A DNA stretch of 64,000 nucleotides, taken from positions 44,496,770 to 44,560,769 of the forward strand of contig CM067568.1 of NCBI GenBank assembly GCA_034336665.1, given 5' to 3'. Source of the stretch: Luscinia megarhynchos (lineage: Eukaryota; Chordata; Aves; Passeriformes; Turdidae). The position numbers and the translations under genes are program-made. Below are positions 41,859 to 56,345 of this stretch, piece by piece (the stretch's first letter is position 1; the number at the start of each line of letters is the position of its first letter). The notes beneath the pieces are model-generated. The model had not been told where the DNA came from and made no database searches. It was given only the letters and a program-made list of their open reading frames with translations.

Positions 41859-43176
41859 TACTGAATAATGCTCCCAGCAGCAATGAGGCAGAAAATGTTA
41901 AGGTTACAACATTGTGTTAGCATGCAAGAAAGGAAAGTGGTGATGACAAACTTTAACAATATGCTTTGTGTTACATATAAATGTAATTGGTTGTCATTAC
42001 TTCATTAATTAAGAGGTGATCAAAGGCCCTATAGATAGAGAGAGGTAAAAGCCTCAATTACATCAAAGAGAGCTTTTAAATACATGGAATAATAACCATA
42101 TCAAAAGAATGGCAAATACTTTTGAAGCATATGACTACTGGTGTACTGTCTTTAACACTTGCCCTTTCAGAGGAAATCCAAAGAAGCAAATCTGTGCAAG
42201 ACACCACAAAACTAAGCAATGTAAAACAAAAATATACTCAGCTGAGTAGATGCATAATCAAATAGTGGATCAGACTCAGAAATAACATGAACTGCTTAGG
42301 TTTTGTTTTCTAAGATAATGGAATTCAGTTTTGTGTCAAATAACAGCAATAGCAGTAGAATTTTTAATTTCAGAAGTTTATTTCAAAAATGGAGAATGTT
42401 GTGTTAGCCATTAGTTTGTTCAGAGAAATATATCCCTCTCAGAGCTTTCCTGGGTCTTGTTTTTGGCTTCAGGACTCAGTAAAGCTGTGGGCTCCGAAGT
42501 CTGCAGAAGTTCAACACACAGTGCTATGAATGGCTTTTCCACTTTATATTAAATTGCTTTCAACAATCACAGACTTTGCACTCAATCTTCCTTTTTTCCC
42601 CCATCTCTGTTTACTTGTTCATTTTTTCCTGACCATTACCTTGCTCCTGATGAGAACACAGGCATGACTGTGGGTTTCAGGCTGTGTTGAACTGGATCTT
42701 GGCTTTCCTGAAGAGTGCTTTTCTAGGACAGAGGTCTGAAGAAGCTCCCTCAGGCTTTTACCTGAGCCAGCTGTCTTGTGGAATAATCTAGGAGGCTGTC
42801 AGGAATGGTTTTTCCAGAAGCAGAGTCATGAAGAAGAGCCCTATTTTCTTAGGGCAGGGATGAAAAATAACCCCTCAACAGCATTTGTTACTGTCAGTGT
42901 CAGAACTTCGCCATACTGTTAAAATGAAAGAGAAGGCAACACAATCATTACCTTCCCTGTGTCCATGCTCCATGTCTCCTCCTGTAAAGCTGGCACCATG
43001 GCACAGGTTGCCTAAGAAGGAACAGAGCAGGTTCAGTCCCAGCCTTGTGTTCAAATTGGTTGGTTTAGGTACTGCCCTGGGGAATGAAAGCAATGCTTGA
43101 AGCCTCCCTGTGAGTTGAAGCTTCTGACTTCCCAGGTGTTTGGTAATTTCAGTCCTTGCAATGCAATAAAACCAGG

Positions 43177-43196
43177 CAACACCACTAGTGGTGTTG
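43177..43196. other. Perfect 20-bp palindrome
   Basis: CAACACCACTAGTGGTGTTG reads identically on both strands with no spacer. Each half carries GGTGTT. It could be a dimer-binding site, but no factor can be assigned from the sequence. Confidence 0.7.
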
Positions 43197-44699
43197 AACA
43201 GAATCTATAATTGCCAGTGCCTGGTAAAGGCAAAAATATAAGTCATGGGTACAAAGAGAGTTTGGACATCTCTCTACATGACTTCTAGCATGCAAGGTTT
43301 AGATAGTCTGGCCGAATTGCTGCAGCTTATTCACTGCAACTGGTACTTAGGTGCTTTGGGTACTTTGTGGAGGAACAATGGAATACAGTATGAAGTACAG
43401 TCCAAATTTATGCAAATGAATAATCTTATGCATCCTTAGTAATGACTCTGAAGTAACAGAACTGCTTGTTTTCTTACTTGGGGGAAAGTAAAACATATCA
43501 ACAGGGCTCTGCTGAAATGAGTTTTAATTTTTCTTTCTGCAATTATACACAAAACATAAATGTAGTTAACATTTGGTTGTTTGGTTTTTTTTCTCCATTA
43601 ATTTCTTCACAGGACAATGAAGTATTGCTCATTTTCTTTATACTAGCATTTTTTACAGCAAGGTGAAACAGAAGAGCAAGTGTTTTGTAAAACCTCAATC
43701 TCAGGAGAAAAAAGTAGTTGTTTTTTAGATTTATTAGATTTCAAGTCTTTAGTGTCCATTTAATTTTACATTTAAATATTTCAAAGTATTGTGACAAAAA
43801 TATATAGGCTTGAAGTTCTGATGTGTGAAGTAAAGGAAAAACCTCAGTATGTGCTCTTCAGTAAATCCTCCTACTGTTGATCTGAGGACTGCAGAATCTG
43901 CCAAAACTTTTTATAGTAGCACCATGGGAACCTCTGGACCATCACAGGGTTCAGTGATTACTGTCAAAACATGCACAAATTAGCAATTAAAACAACAGCC
44001 CTGTAGCATTTGAGAGATTATTATCTCTCTTGGACTTTTCTGGATTGCAACTGATACCAGTTTAGTTTTATTAAGAGCATTTTGTTGGAAAGCCAGTCCT
44101 TGTCCCCTTTGACATAACACGAACCATGACAATAAGTTTCACAGTCATTAGTCAAAGTCTATGCCTGAAGTGTGAAGCCTAAACTGGGAGCCTTTCTGCC
44201 CTTATGCCACAAGGCAAAGCACTGCCAAGGGTGCCTGAACATGTCACCAGGAGCCAAAGTGCCAAGACCACCAGGCCTGCAGACTGCTGATCTGCAGGCT
44301 ATGATTGGCTTAGTCTTGGGCAGAAACTACTTTTTTCAGTGCATCTGCACTTAGAAATGAAGATTTCTAAGCTTACAGATTGCTTCCTTGCTGAAACTAA
44401 CAGAGAAGGCATGCCCAGGCTGTTATGACACCTCTGTGTGAATGTGTATTTGACACATGCCATACTGTAGAAGACCCACATTCATTTACACACCTACACT
44501 AAAAAGGGAAATAATACATAAAGATGAATGAGACCTGCAATTTTTCCCTCAAAGTTATCAGTATTTGATATGAGAGTTTCCTGTTTTCAGATAGGATGTT
44601 TTCATGCAGAAACCATATACACGTAGCTGACTTCTGGGTTTGTTAAGCAATCAAAATGTATTGAACATCAAAATATGTGTACTTAATCCAAGTCATACA

Positions 44700-44727
44700 G
44701 ATGACTGTCAAGTGATGACTGTCAAGT
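44700..44727. repeat. Two-copy 14-bp tandem repeat
   Basis: GATGACTGTCAAGT occurs twice in direct succession without mismatch. It is a small slippage duplication in KCNK13 intron 1. Confidence 0.8.
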
Positions 44728-46906
44728 CCATGTAGAGGAGCTGAGTTTAGAGGTTCTGTCTGTACCTGATGCACTCACACATCTGGTAATAACCTCAGAA
44801 AGGAAAGCAGGGTTGTAACTTACGTTTCAACTGGACTGTGGATGTGTTAACATTACAAATGGCCTGGTGTTTGTAAAAATCTACTGCAACTTGATAAAGA
44901 TTGTGTCAATTTGTTCTGATTTCTTTTTATATTTAATTTTTACTTGAACTGGCTTTCCTTTGATTTACTCCTTTCATTCCTTCAGCCAATCCACTCTATA
45001 GAAACTGTTAAGTATCTTCTGATCTCCTTCATTTCACATAAGTCAGTGCATGCTGTGTCTTATGAAGTTACATTGCTAAATGTTAGGCAATGTGAATATG
45101 CTGATCTCTGTCAAACATAATATATAGAAGTTTTATCAGACTGCTCTTGTTTTAGAGCGACATAAATTAGCATCTCTGTCTGTCACCTAAACTCATATTG
45201 TCAGAAAATGTGTAGGATCATAATTATCTTGGAGATCTGTCAGAGGCTGATCAACAACTCCAAAAATTACTGAAGCAGAGTATGACTGACAGATAATCAG
45301 AGAGATGGGAGCAAGTATGCACATAAGCTCCATTTTATTGCAAAGCCCATGTAATACTACATATATGCCTTTTTTTTTATGATACCATCAGTACTGGATA
45401 TTCCTATGCCAAGCTTTTATTTAGGTTTCTGAAAGCTTTGAGCTTCACAACATATTTGTGGGTGTAATTACTTTTTCTAATACAAAGTTAGGCATGAAAA
45501 TAATAGTATGTAAATGTACACATAGATTCAACAGAATTATATAGAGGGCTTCTCAAGACAGAATTAGGTAGGGAAACCATGATCTTTGTTTAAAAATGTT
45601 TTGCTTTGTAAATAATAATTATCTAAATGCATTAGAATATAAAGGATAAGAAGAAAGTATATAGACTGGATATTCACACATACTTAGATTAAAACTTGAA
45701 CGACTTCTGAACTGGAGGTGGAAATGGGTAAGACAAAATGACTGAGATGAAACTTTACTTTCATTTTTAGGAACTAGTATATGGCATCCTTATTGTCACT
45801 TTCATAATTTTTTCTGCTGAAATACTCAATTTCTCCTCATTGTTATGGGACTGTGAAAAAACTTGCTGTGTGGAAATGGAACAGCTGTGTTTCTCTCCTC
45901 CATAAAATCCAGTGAGTCATATTTCACTCTTACACATTGCTCATGATCACATTTAATGAAAATCAAGAGCACGATGGATCTTCCTCAGCAGTTGTAAGAC
46001 AAGAGTTACCGGAGAAAGCAGCCTTTGAGTCAATTGAGGCAAATTTTGTGGGGGAGATTTTCACTCTTCCATCTCCCAGTGAAAATCTTGGGCTCATAAA
46101 TTATCAGAGCTTTCACTACCCAGTAGGGAAAATCCAGAGCAAATAAACCCTGAAATGTAAAAAATGGAAAAAATACACTAATTCACCTGGGCATTTACAG
46201 TTTTAAAATTATGGAGCCACCATTTAGAACCGACATAATACACCAGCTAGAAAGAGCAGTATCACAGGCATAGGCAAGAGAGCCTGCTGTCCTTAGGATT
46301 TTGTCAGTTGCTAGGAAAAGAACAGTGCTAATGCAGTGCTAATAATATGAGTGTATGAAGCTGAGTTTGCAGCTCTCAGGTTCTTGTTTCCATATTGAAA
46401 TGCAAATCATCCTGAGACTACTCTGCTTCAGGAGCCATATTGCAATGAAATTAGTTGCTCTGCCATTAGGGAAAAAATGGTGATTGCACCTTTTACAATG
46501 GTAATGGTTTTGTTTAGCACATTGAGGTATGAAATTTGCTGTTAATGGTAATTTTAGTTCCTCTCTTACGGAGGCAGTGCCATTGATTATTGCTGGGAAC
46601 TGAGTGTGTTTTGAGTCACAAGTCTATTTTCTTAGATTAGAGCCTGATGGTAATTATCTAAGCCTAGAAAGTCCTGAATTCGAGAATTCAGCAACACTTT
46701 TATTTCTTGCTAGTCAGTTTGTGATAGGTAAGGAGAAAAGGAAATATCTCAGTTTCTCGCCTACATGAGTTTGGATTATGTATTTTTTCTTTATCACAAC
46801 CTCTGCATTGGTGGATATATTCCTTGAGAAGTGGTGCTTTGTTCTTAAAAATAAACATGTATCTGGAAGGAAAGAATGTATTTAAAGAATATTTTCCTTT
46901 AAAAAA

Positions 46907-46986
46907 ACCACAACTAGCACAACTGGATACATCAGCACGAAACTTAATATTTTCATGCTGATGCATCCAGTTTTGTTATTTGTGAT
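46907..46986. repeat. Long imperfect hairpin (about 80 nt)
   Basis: The left arm 46908-46942 pairs with 46951-46985 around the 8-nt loop CTTAATAT. Position-by-position pairing gives about 30 of 34 bases paired, with four isolated mismatches and one G-U pair. Size, near-continuous stem and small loop are like a microRNA precursor or a short inverted-repeat (MITE-like) element. I do not recognise a known family or microRNA. No target-site duplication is obvious. Confidence 0.6.
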
Positions 46987-49900
46987 GGTGTGTATTTAGT
47001 CCTGAAATATCTTAAGATTGGCTCAGTGCTTTGGAATGGGAAACATGCCAAGAAATCAGCAAGTTACACTTGCCAGATATTGCTCGAAGGGGTGACTTGA
47101 CTGAGGTCTTTACAATACTGCACACAATGTCATCTTGGAAAGATGTCTCCCTTAACAAGGTATTTAAAGTAGGAGATTAGAATAAAATTTCCCTTTTGGA
47201 CTATACAGACTTGATTATCTCAGTATAAGAGACTAGACTCTAAAATGAATTCTCACACTAAAGCAGATGTGGCAGCCAAGATGTTGCTGTCAATCTGTTA
47301 CAGATGGTCTTGAACATTCAAATTAAAGTGGACTATGCTATAATCTGAGTTTCAGTCACTTTAGAATCCCCGTTAATCTATGTCAGGAATGATTTGCCAG
47401 CTACTGAAAATTAGTGTTTGGTTATCTCTGAAGTGATGCTTTTCTGCAAATCTTCCTGTATTTCCAAATTTGATCTCATACTACAGTAATATTTGGAGCA
47501 TACCCTTCCAAGAGTGAAAGCAATGAGTGCTTTGGCAGACAGGAAGGTGGGGATATAGGTAGGGCAGCAGGACTTCTCCACCTTTTAAATGCTGTGGGAT
47601 CTTTACATCCCACTTCCACAGAAACCATGCAAAATAGAAGAAACACTGCCTTAATGTCTCAGCATGAGAAACACTTATTGCCTTCTGGCCTTACAGAAAG
47701 GTAGCAGGAGTAAAATGCTTGTATGAGTTTAAGGCATCATATATAGGAGATACGTGAGATAGTATGCATATATCTGTGTATATAGTGTTTATGATGTATT
47801 TGTGAGAGGCGAACATGTAGCTGTTATACACACATTCTTCATGTTTTGCAACATGTATAAATGCCGATGATTTGAGCCCCCAGTTTTTACCACAGTAGGA
47901 TTAATGGTCTGCTGGTGTCACTTTTCCCTGTTTTCCTAAGAAGCTCCTTAACAAATAGAAATCATTTGTGATATTCCGCCAAGTTAAAAAGAAATCAGGA
48001 GAATAGTGCTCACCCTCATGAGGTTGTCATCCCACCTCTTCCCTTGCAAGGATGAAGTGTTTTTTTTTACAGTATGCTCTTAAACAACAGGTAAGAAGAC
48101 AAACTGGAGCATTTGGAGGTTTGCTCCTTACCTATTGTGATGGTTTTGCTGCTCGCTTTTTAAGGATTAGCCACTTCATCCCTTGGAAACTAAAGACAAT
48201 AAAAAGACAGAAAGAGTGTGAAATTGTCCACTGAAAATGAGCAAGTACACCAGAAAATAAGAGGGAAAGTATTCCTGGAAGACAAAGCATGGAGTTTGAC
48301 TTAAATTCTCAGGGAATGGCTGGACATAATTTGCTGCAGAAATCATTCTCTAGTTAAGAGACATACACACAGTGATGCATTAAAATAATTTTTTTATTAT
48401 AGTTTATGCTGCTTCTTCCATATATATTTTCCCTTTTTCTCCCTACAGTCTGATGATTTTTGTTTCTTCAGGGAGACTCTTTACTGAACTATTCTCTTGG
48501 CAAAATTCAAGGTCCTACGGTTGTCTCTCTGGCCAAGGATAAAATCAGGGGCAGACCCAGTTCATGTATGCAGTTTTAGACAGAATTAGATCCAAATGCT
48601 GTGTTGAAACACTCTTGGAAGCTGCAACCCAAGAGGCCTTGGCTGGCAATGCTTTTCCAGCAAGGAAAAAGTCAAAGGTGGGCAGTAGAAGTAATTCATA
48701 CATGAACGAAGGGTTTAGGTATCTCTGAGATGAGGAGTTGTAGCACTGCAAAATCCTGTCTTAAATAATGGGAATGCTTTCACACTTACCATAGTAACAG
48801 CAAAATTGCTAGTGATAAAATTACCTCAACCTCTCTATACTTTTTATTATTGCAATTTTAGAACTTGGTATGCCTTTTAATTTTGCCCATGGCCAGAATA
48901 TGTAATGGAATCAGAAAGGCTATAGTGTAAGTAGCCTTTGTTAGTCATTGTAGCACATAAATATGAGTGGTGGTTTGGAATAGATGCTTTGAAATAAAGT
49001 TCTAATTCAGTCTGTCTTCAAAAAAAAACCTGAAAAAATTCCATTTAATCTATAACACAGGCTATTTGGATGGATAAATTTACTGCTAACTGTTTACCAC
49101 TGAAACTCTTAATTTTGGAAAATCAGCACAAGCTTTAACAGGAACCTATATACAAACTTTTCTCCTAAGTGCTCATTAGAGTTGCTATGAGTTAACTGTA
49201 GTAGGTCATTGTTTAGAACATGAACATCAATGGAAATTGAGTTTTAGAGCAAATAACAGTATTTATTAAGCATGAGTTTCCTAACAAATATCTTCATGCA
49301 ATTATTGTAGATAGGGATACATCACACATTCCAGTAATTTTGGAAGAACTCTGAGGAATCAAAGTGACTTTTACAGACTTTCAAAAATAAGCCCACACTT
49401 CTCTAAGAAAGTATTTTCTTTAAAATAGAACCCAACAGTTCCCTTCTGAGTCACAATCACTAGAAGCACTAATGGCATGTCCTCATGATAAATGCTTTAG
49501 TGGCAAGATAATACAATTGTTTTTTGCAAGTCAAGTTATGTATTTCCACTGTACTTCTAGAAAACTCAGTTATTGCTTAGTCAGTTCACTGAGTTTTGTG
49601 AAGGTGACAAGGAACTAGAGGAAAGATGTCCATCTCCTGCAGATGTCTGCAGTCAGGAGCTCTGCCTCCCTCATTTAGATAGTGGGATAGTGCCAGCTCT
49701 TGTACTGCCTCTCTAGCACAGACCCTCTCTAGAAAACGCTCAGGCTGATGCCTCTTGAAGCCCCTTAGAACCTTGTTTGGATAACAGAGGGCTTCACAGG
49801 GTTTGGCAGTGGAGCAAGCAGATCATCTGCCACCATCCCTGTCCAGAACCAGGCAGAGGAGAGACAAACGGTGCCAGAGGGTGGGCAATGAGCTGGGGCA

Positions 49901-52900
49901 GCTCCCCACCTCAACCAGCCCCAGCCAGTTCCCCACACACCTGGCCAAAGTGGAGGAGGTTTTTGGGGCTCTGAAGTGCTTTCTCACAACTTATCTGGGT
50001 AAACACACAGAGCCTTTTGACTATTTTTTTCCTATCGTAAACAAAATTGTCACCAAGTAAAGAGAGAGCTACACTGATTTCCAGCAGGATGAGATGTGAA
50101 TAGATTACAGGATTTGAAAAAGGCAAATATTAATTGCATGGTAAGAGTCCATTATGTAGCAGCCTGTAAATATTTGATAGTACAAGATAACTGGTGACAA
50201 TCTACAGGTATTTGAAAACATAACCTTATGGGAAGAATGGATTTAGTTAACATGAAAAAGCATGATTGATAGTAATGGGCTAGTATTAGGCAAGAAAGAG
50301 TTTAAGAAAAATATCAGGGAAAAATTTGGAAATTTTATTAATCATTAGATATCAGATTGTGGTTTTGAATCAGCAGTAGTCTAGAAGATGCTTAGTGTTA
50401 AGTGTCCCAGCTGTGTGGCTTGTCTGTTAGGTTATTTGCAAATAATTTAATTTTTTTGTGACTATTTTCCAATTGTTTCCTTACAAGTTTTTAGTGCCTA
50501 GCAGAGTATGAGATGGACTATAATTGCAGATGCTGAGAGAACTGACAGGCTCAGTCATAAGCAGAAGAGGCAACTATGTAACATCTCTTCTAGTAAAATG
50601 TAGCTCTTGCACAGGAAAAGATTTTTGATTATGTTATGAGTCTCAATGAGGGATATTTTGTTAGATGTTTTGCAGATCCTACTGCATGTTACATTTTAGC
50701 CAATTTAATAACTTCAGTGAGTTAGAAATCTTGATATAATAAGAATCCTACTTTAAATTCAGGAATACCATGTAACTTTAACAGAAAAGCTATGTCCAAC
50801 ACGTAGCTTTCAGAATATTAAATATCTTCATAATTTTCTATGTAATATAGAAGTAATGTAGCTGAAATACCATGTAGCTTATTACTCAACTAGGCTATTG
50901 AAATGATTTGGGGATTTATGTATTTTCCCCCAATTTTTGGCCATATTATGAGATAATATTTATTTTATTTTCTAGATACTGAGTCATTTGTGCAAAGTTT
51001 TACATCTGTTATTGACAGCACATTTATATGTCACTAAATTTTCTATCTTGGTGTCTGACTCACCATTGTGTTTCCCCAATGCAAACAGATATTTTGTAAT
51101 GGAGTTACAAAGGCATAAGAAAGAAATGACTAAACATAGACAAACACTTTGGCTAGTGTAGAATTTTCCTCTGTGGACATCCATGCACAGAAGATAAGAA
51201 TATATACAAATAGAACTAATCATTTTATAAGCTGTGTAAATAGCTATGCTTTGGGAACTAAACACCTGTGTAAATTGATATAGACATATAGTCTTATAGG
51301 CAACTGGCAGCAGTCCTTCCCTTTACAAAGCCTAGTTACCTGGCTGTTTTCAGAGGTGGGAAATACCATGTTGGGCATGCAAACACTATAATGCCATATC
51401 GATATTTTCTGGGAAACCAACCATAACACTGGAGTGGTGAAGTGAACATCATTCTAAAAACATGCTTTTGCCTTTATTTCATGCCATTTACAATCTTTTC
51501 CAGCTGGGGATGTGGGGTGCCCATGCCAAGCATATTGGCTTGTATTGTGTGTCTGACCCTCAGTGCCTGAGCCACTTTTAGAAGTACAGAAGTACTTAGG
51601 TGGTGCTCACATGAAGTGGGGGCATCCACAGGTAGGAGCCAACAAACCTGGACTGGGCTGCAGGGTTAACATGCTGCCTTTTTAGGGAGGCTGGAAACGT
51701 GGGAAAGGCCAGGAAGATGTGAGGCTGTTGCTGTTCATGGCCTTTTGCTGTGCATCCTTTCTACTCCCACAGCAGCATGACAGGGCAGCTTTAGCTATGG
51801 AGGTGGATGTGCAGTCACATGCAGAGTAACCTGTCCATGGGAAGTCAATTACAGGTCAGCCGTGCCAATGCCTTATGCCAATGGGATCAATTTGTTAGGT
51901 GCTATGAGTTGCAGAGTTTTTGCTGGTTTTACTACTTTAATATACTTTCCTGATAAGCTCTTGTTTTATACTCCTGGTACATCTGTTTAGTCAAGGAATT
52001 AGTGCTGTAAGTTGCTAAAAGAAAAGGGAGTCAAAGTTTTGCCACTAGCTTATAGACTTTGCTTCTCCTACGTCTTAGTTTTAAACATATGCCAAATTAG
52101 GCATTTAATTATCTAATGCAATTGCAGTGGGAGTCAGTAAAATCACAATGGAATATACATTCCATTTCCAATCCAATGGAATAGAATATTTGAGTTTATG
52201 AGTTATGAAAAGTACAAGCAAATATCAGTGTAAAAGCCTTGTGAATCATCATTTCATTAGCTTCTGCAGTTTTCAAAATGATTCTTTGCCATTGAGTTCA
52301 GCCAAGCCAAGATTTTACTCCAAGTGCAGGGGGTTTGTACACTTAACCCAATGGAATGGGTTTATAAATTACCCCAGGTAACTTACAGGTTTTAAATTAT
52401 TAGGAAATATTTTGGAAATTCTGTCACCTGGTTTGAGAGTAAGTAACGTGGGGGCACTGAAACATTTGTTATGACAGGCTGTCTTTAATATCCTGCTTCG
52501 TTGCTTGTTTTTTTCCACTTTGTCTTTTTTTTTCTTTAAGAAGGCACCTGAAGTATGTTAGAGAGACCAGGTTTCTCTCCCCAGATCAACTTTATCCTGT
52601 GTCTTTCTTGCTACAAGCTACATACAAAGAGTAGAGAGAGAAGATGAAGTTTTTAGGAAATTACAGGAAACTATATGAGATTTGTTTTCTGAGAAAAGTC
52701 TAGAGGTCATTCTAATTTATGAAAAAGAAAGAGGCTGTGATTCTTTTGTGCTTGCATGAGAAACAGAAAACGGATTATAGATGCAGCCAGTCTAGCAGTT
52801 GGGTTTGTATCATTTGAGCAGCTTAGACTTTCAGTGTGTCTTTCATTTCAGCTTTTGAAGGTAAGGCAGCATTGACAGAGATTAATTCACTTAGAATTTA

Positions 52901-54983
52901 TGAAGAAAGGGGTTCTTTTTGCTGCTGAGAATTTCATTACTTTCCCATGTCAAGAAGTATTGACAGCAAGAATATTGATATCATTCGAAGTAAATGACTA
53001 TTACTTTTCTTAATCTAAACAGTTTTGTTGCTTTAAACATAATCTCCCATCTTACATAATGTGTTTCCTTTCAAACATGAACAGTTTTGGTTTTTTATCT
53101 GTCATGTTTTCTGAACTTCATGTGATAGATAGGGGGGAAAGTGACTCCTCCCATATATCTCTGCATTCTAGGCATCAAACTACATGAGAAGATGCTCTGT
53201 GGCAGGTATTTGTCTCCAGCTTCTAAAACAGAAGGCTAAATAATAGAAAGAATGTTAGTCTAATGTTTTACTTTAGCCTTTAATTACCACTCCATCTGCT
53301 GATAAACACATTATTGTAGCAGACATGGTGATTATGTAATGGAAATATTTTTAAACCATCACTTTTTTGTAGTGTTTGCAGCCAAAATATTATTATGGCA
53401 TTGTATATTGCTGCCCAGGAATCTGTCCAGTGGTAAAAGCAGAACTCACTTGCTTTCATTAACTGCAAACTAACTAAAAAAGTCCTCTGCAGCGCCACAG
53501 ATGGCAATTACTGAAATGCTTTCTTGTTTTTCTCACTTTCAGTAGTCTAAGACTGTGTAATTAACAAATGAAAAATAAATGCTTGAGTTGGTTTTGATTT
53601 GTATTGTAGAGAAAAAAGTTTTCTCTGAGAGAACCAGTTATAACTCTATCACAATTGGTTTAAATCATTAAAAAAATGAAGAGCACAGAAGATATCAGAC
53701 CTCTGTATCACTGAAAAAAATGTCAGGTCCATCCATTGCAACTGAAAGTGCAGAGAAGAATCATCAGTGGGATTGAATGGCCATCCATTAGTTGATTCAT
53801 TTCTTGAAGCAAAGATCCATGCACTGCAATTTGTCATGGTTTCAAGCCTGCAATTTCTCACCATGGGATAAACTAAGCAAATATGCAAGTTTCTGAAAGT
53901 AGTGACAATATTTTCAGTCATTCACATTTTGGTGAGAAGCTCATGGGGAAGTGTGTGTCTTTGAGACTCAGAGTCACTGGGCTCATTGCACACCCGCTTC
54001 TTATCTGCACATGCCATCAACAACTGCTTTTCCTTCTAAAAGAGCTGAAGTTCATGTTTCCTGTCTTCACTTTTTTTCAAGGCATAAGCCACACACCATC
54101 TGTGCACATTCATTGAAAGGCTCTAATTCTATCTGTCAAGCTAAAATGAAGCATCCCTTCATAGGAGTACGATATTGCTTGTTGACACTCAGTGGGATTC
54201 ATCCTAGAAGGCAGGAGAAAGTTTTGTCAAAAAAGGAGAAATTTTAGAATGTGTGAAAAGAACTCCAAAGTATCCATTGCCCACGAAGAGGTACTTAACT
54301 TTCTATGAAGAGCAAATGCAGCAATTTCCTGCATCCTGTTACTTTAAATTGGCAAGACCAAGCTTTCATTGATGGAACTGTTCACTTGTTCTGCAGTGGG
54401 AAATGTTAGCAATTATTTCTTAATTATTGGTGCCAGTATTGCATTTTATCCAGTATGGCAAATACAGCATCTGTGGATGTACACGTGTTGTGCATCTGTT
54501 TTGAAGTAAAGTGTTGCTCTGTTCTATATTTTGTGTACAAAGCTGTAATTATCCCTTGCAATATTCCAGTTAGTTTACCTGCACATGAATAGTAAAGAGA
54601 TGAATCTTATAATGTGAAGAATGTCAGATTATTGATTTCTAGCAAATTATGCCTGTATCAAATGTGAGAAGAGAAAAAACAGAAGAAGTAGAGCTGAATG
54701 TTGTCTTCAGGTAGAATCACATCTACTTGGAAGCTGTCTCAGGTTTCTGTGAGCTGCTAGCAGACTTCCACTGTGTCTGTTTAATGATGATGGGAAATGT
54801 TTGGAGACCTGAAGATGTGACAGTGAAGATGTGATTTAGTTCAATTTATTGAAGTTGGGCTTGGATACAATCATCCTTTATTGAAAAGCTAGCAATTGAA
54901 TATAAACTGTCAATGACTATTTAACTATAAGTTCTCCAGAAAACTTTATTCTATTCTCTGGGAAATAGAATGAAATAAATGAT

Positions 54984-55076
54984 TGATATGATATTATTGA
55001 TATGATATGATATGATATGATATGATATGATATGATATGATATGATATGATATGATATGATATGATATGATATGAT
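54984..55076. repeat. (TATGA)n microsatellite
   Basis: Fifteen perfect TATGA units run from 55001 to 55075. They are preceded at 54984-55000 by a degenerate start (GATATGATATTATTGA). It is probably length-polymorphic. Confidence 0.95.
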
Positions 55077-56345
55077 GTATTAAAGACCTCCTTCTAAATT
55101 TCAGGATAAGTTCTTATTAATCTTCACAGTCAATTTCTTGTCTTAGAAATAAATAAAGCATGAAACTCAAAGCTGCACATAAATAAGGTTTGGCTGAATA
55201 AGATCCAAGGAGACTTTAGTCTTACTTGGGTTTTTGTTAAAAAGTGAGTAATTTGGCATACTTGAAAAAAAGGCTGATCTAGCAGAACTGCCATCATATA
55301 AAGCAGAGGTGGATGGAGTCTAATCTGAACAAGTGTGTCCCAAAGGAGACTATTTGTGTAATGTCCATGTAATTACTATTCATGTAATTTGTGTAGTTCC
55401 TCCCTCTCCTCCTGAACTGCCTGGACTTCTGTCAGTGAAATGCCTAAGGAAAAATAAAACAGGCAAGCAAACTAATCTAAGCTTTGTCTTGGGTCTGGGA
55501 AAAGAAAGGAAACAGCAATGGGATGGAGTATTAAAATAAGAAAAATCAATTACCTGATTGTCCAGGTGGCCTTTGAGATGGAAGCAGCAGTATTGCACTC
55601 CTGGTTCCCCTGCACCAGTATCCACAAGAGAGACCAGGACAGTAGGAAAAGGCAAGCTGGAGGACACAGAGGAAAAACTATCACAGGTTTCCAGCAGTAG
55701 CATTGACATGCATACCTGTTAACTTGCTTTCACAGAGCTTTCTGGCTCACTGCTATAGTTGTGGAAAGGTTACAAAGCTGAGGCATGGTGGCATGCATGG
55801 ATTGGTCCATCTTACACTCCTAAATACAGCTGCAAAAGAACTGGAGATAAAAGTCAGCTTTTAAACTCAGATGTATAATAGCTGTTTCTGATACTTTTTG
55901 TGACAATGGAAATAATGAAAATTTTTCTTCAATGATGGTTGCATGGAAGTATAATCTGCTCTTTTCCTGGACAGCTAAAATGTTCAGGTTAAACTGGCTT
56001 GTACAAATACCTGTCAAACGCTACAAGAGAAACTAAATTTCTCTAAAATAACCTAAAATTGAATTTCCCTAATGGTTACAAAATAACAAAACAAAACAAA
56101 AATTCACACAAAAAGTGCCCTGTTAGATGTGAGGAAAGTAGTAAATTGACATCTGCAGATGTCAGCTTCTGCATATCTTTCACAAGAGGAGAGAAGACAG
56201 CAGAGGAAGGTGCAGAGCTGACTGCTTTGCTGTGCCTCTGCACCTCTCCATCTGCTCCCCATCCTTAGCAGCCTCATTTTAGAAAAGGATGAAAACTCAC
56301 ATGTACTTCTAGGAGCAATAAAATAACTTTTGGACTGCTGGCACA

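Noticed and set aside
42988..43020. CR1-like snippet (TGGCACAGGTTGCCTAAGAA)
   Set aside because: Too short and without flanking CR1 sequence, so chance similarity cannot be excluded.
48064..48093. Possible micro-exon: poly-T then CAG, an 18-nt segment, then GTAAGA
   Set aside because: The splice-like borders fit, but nothing in KCNK13 is expected here and the segment has no homology.
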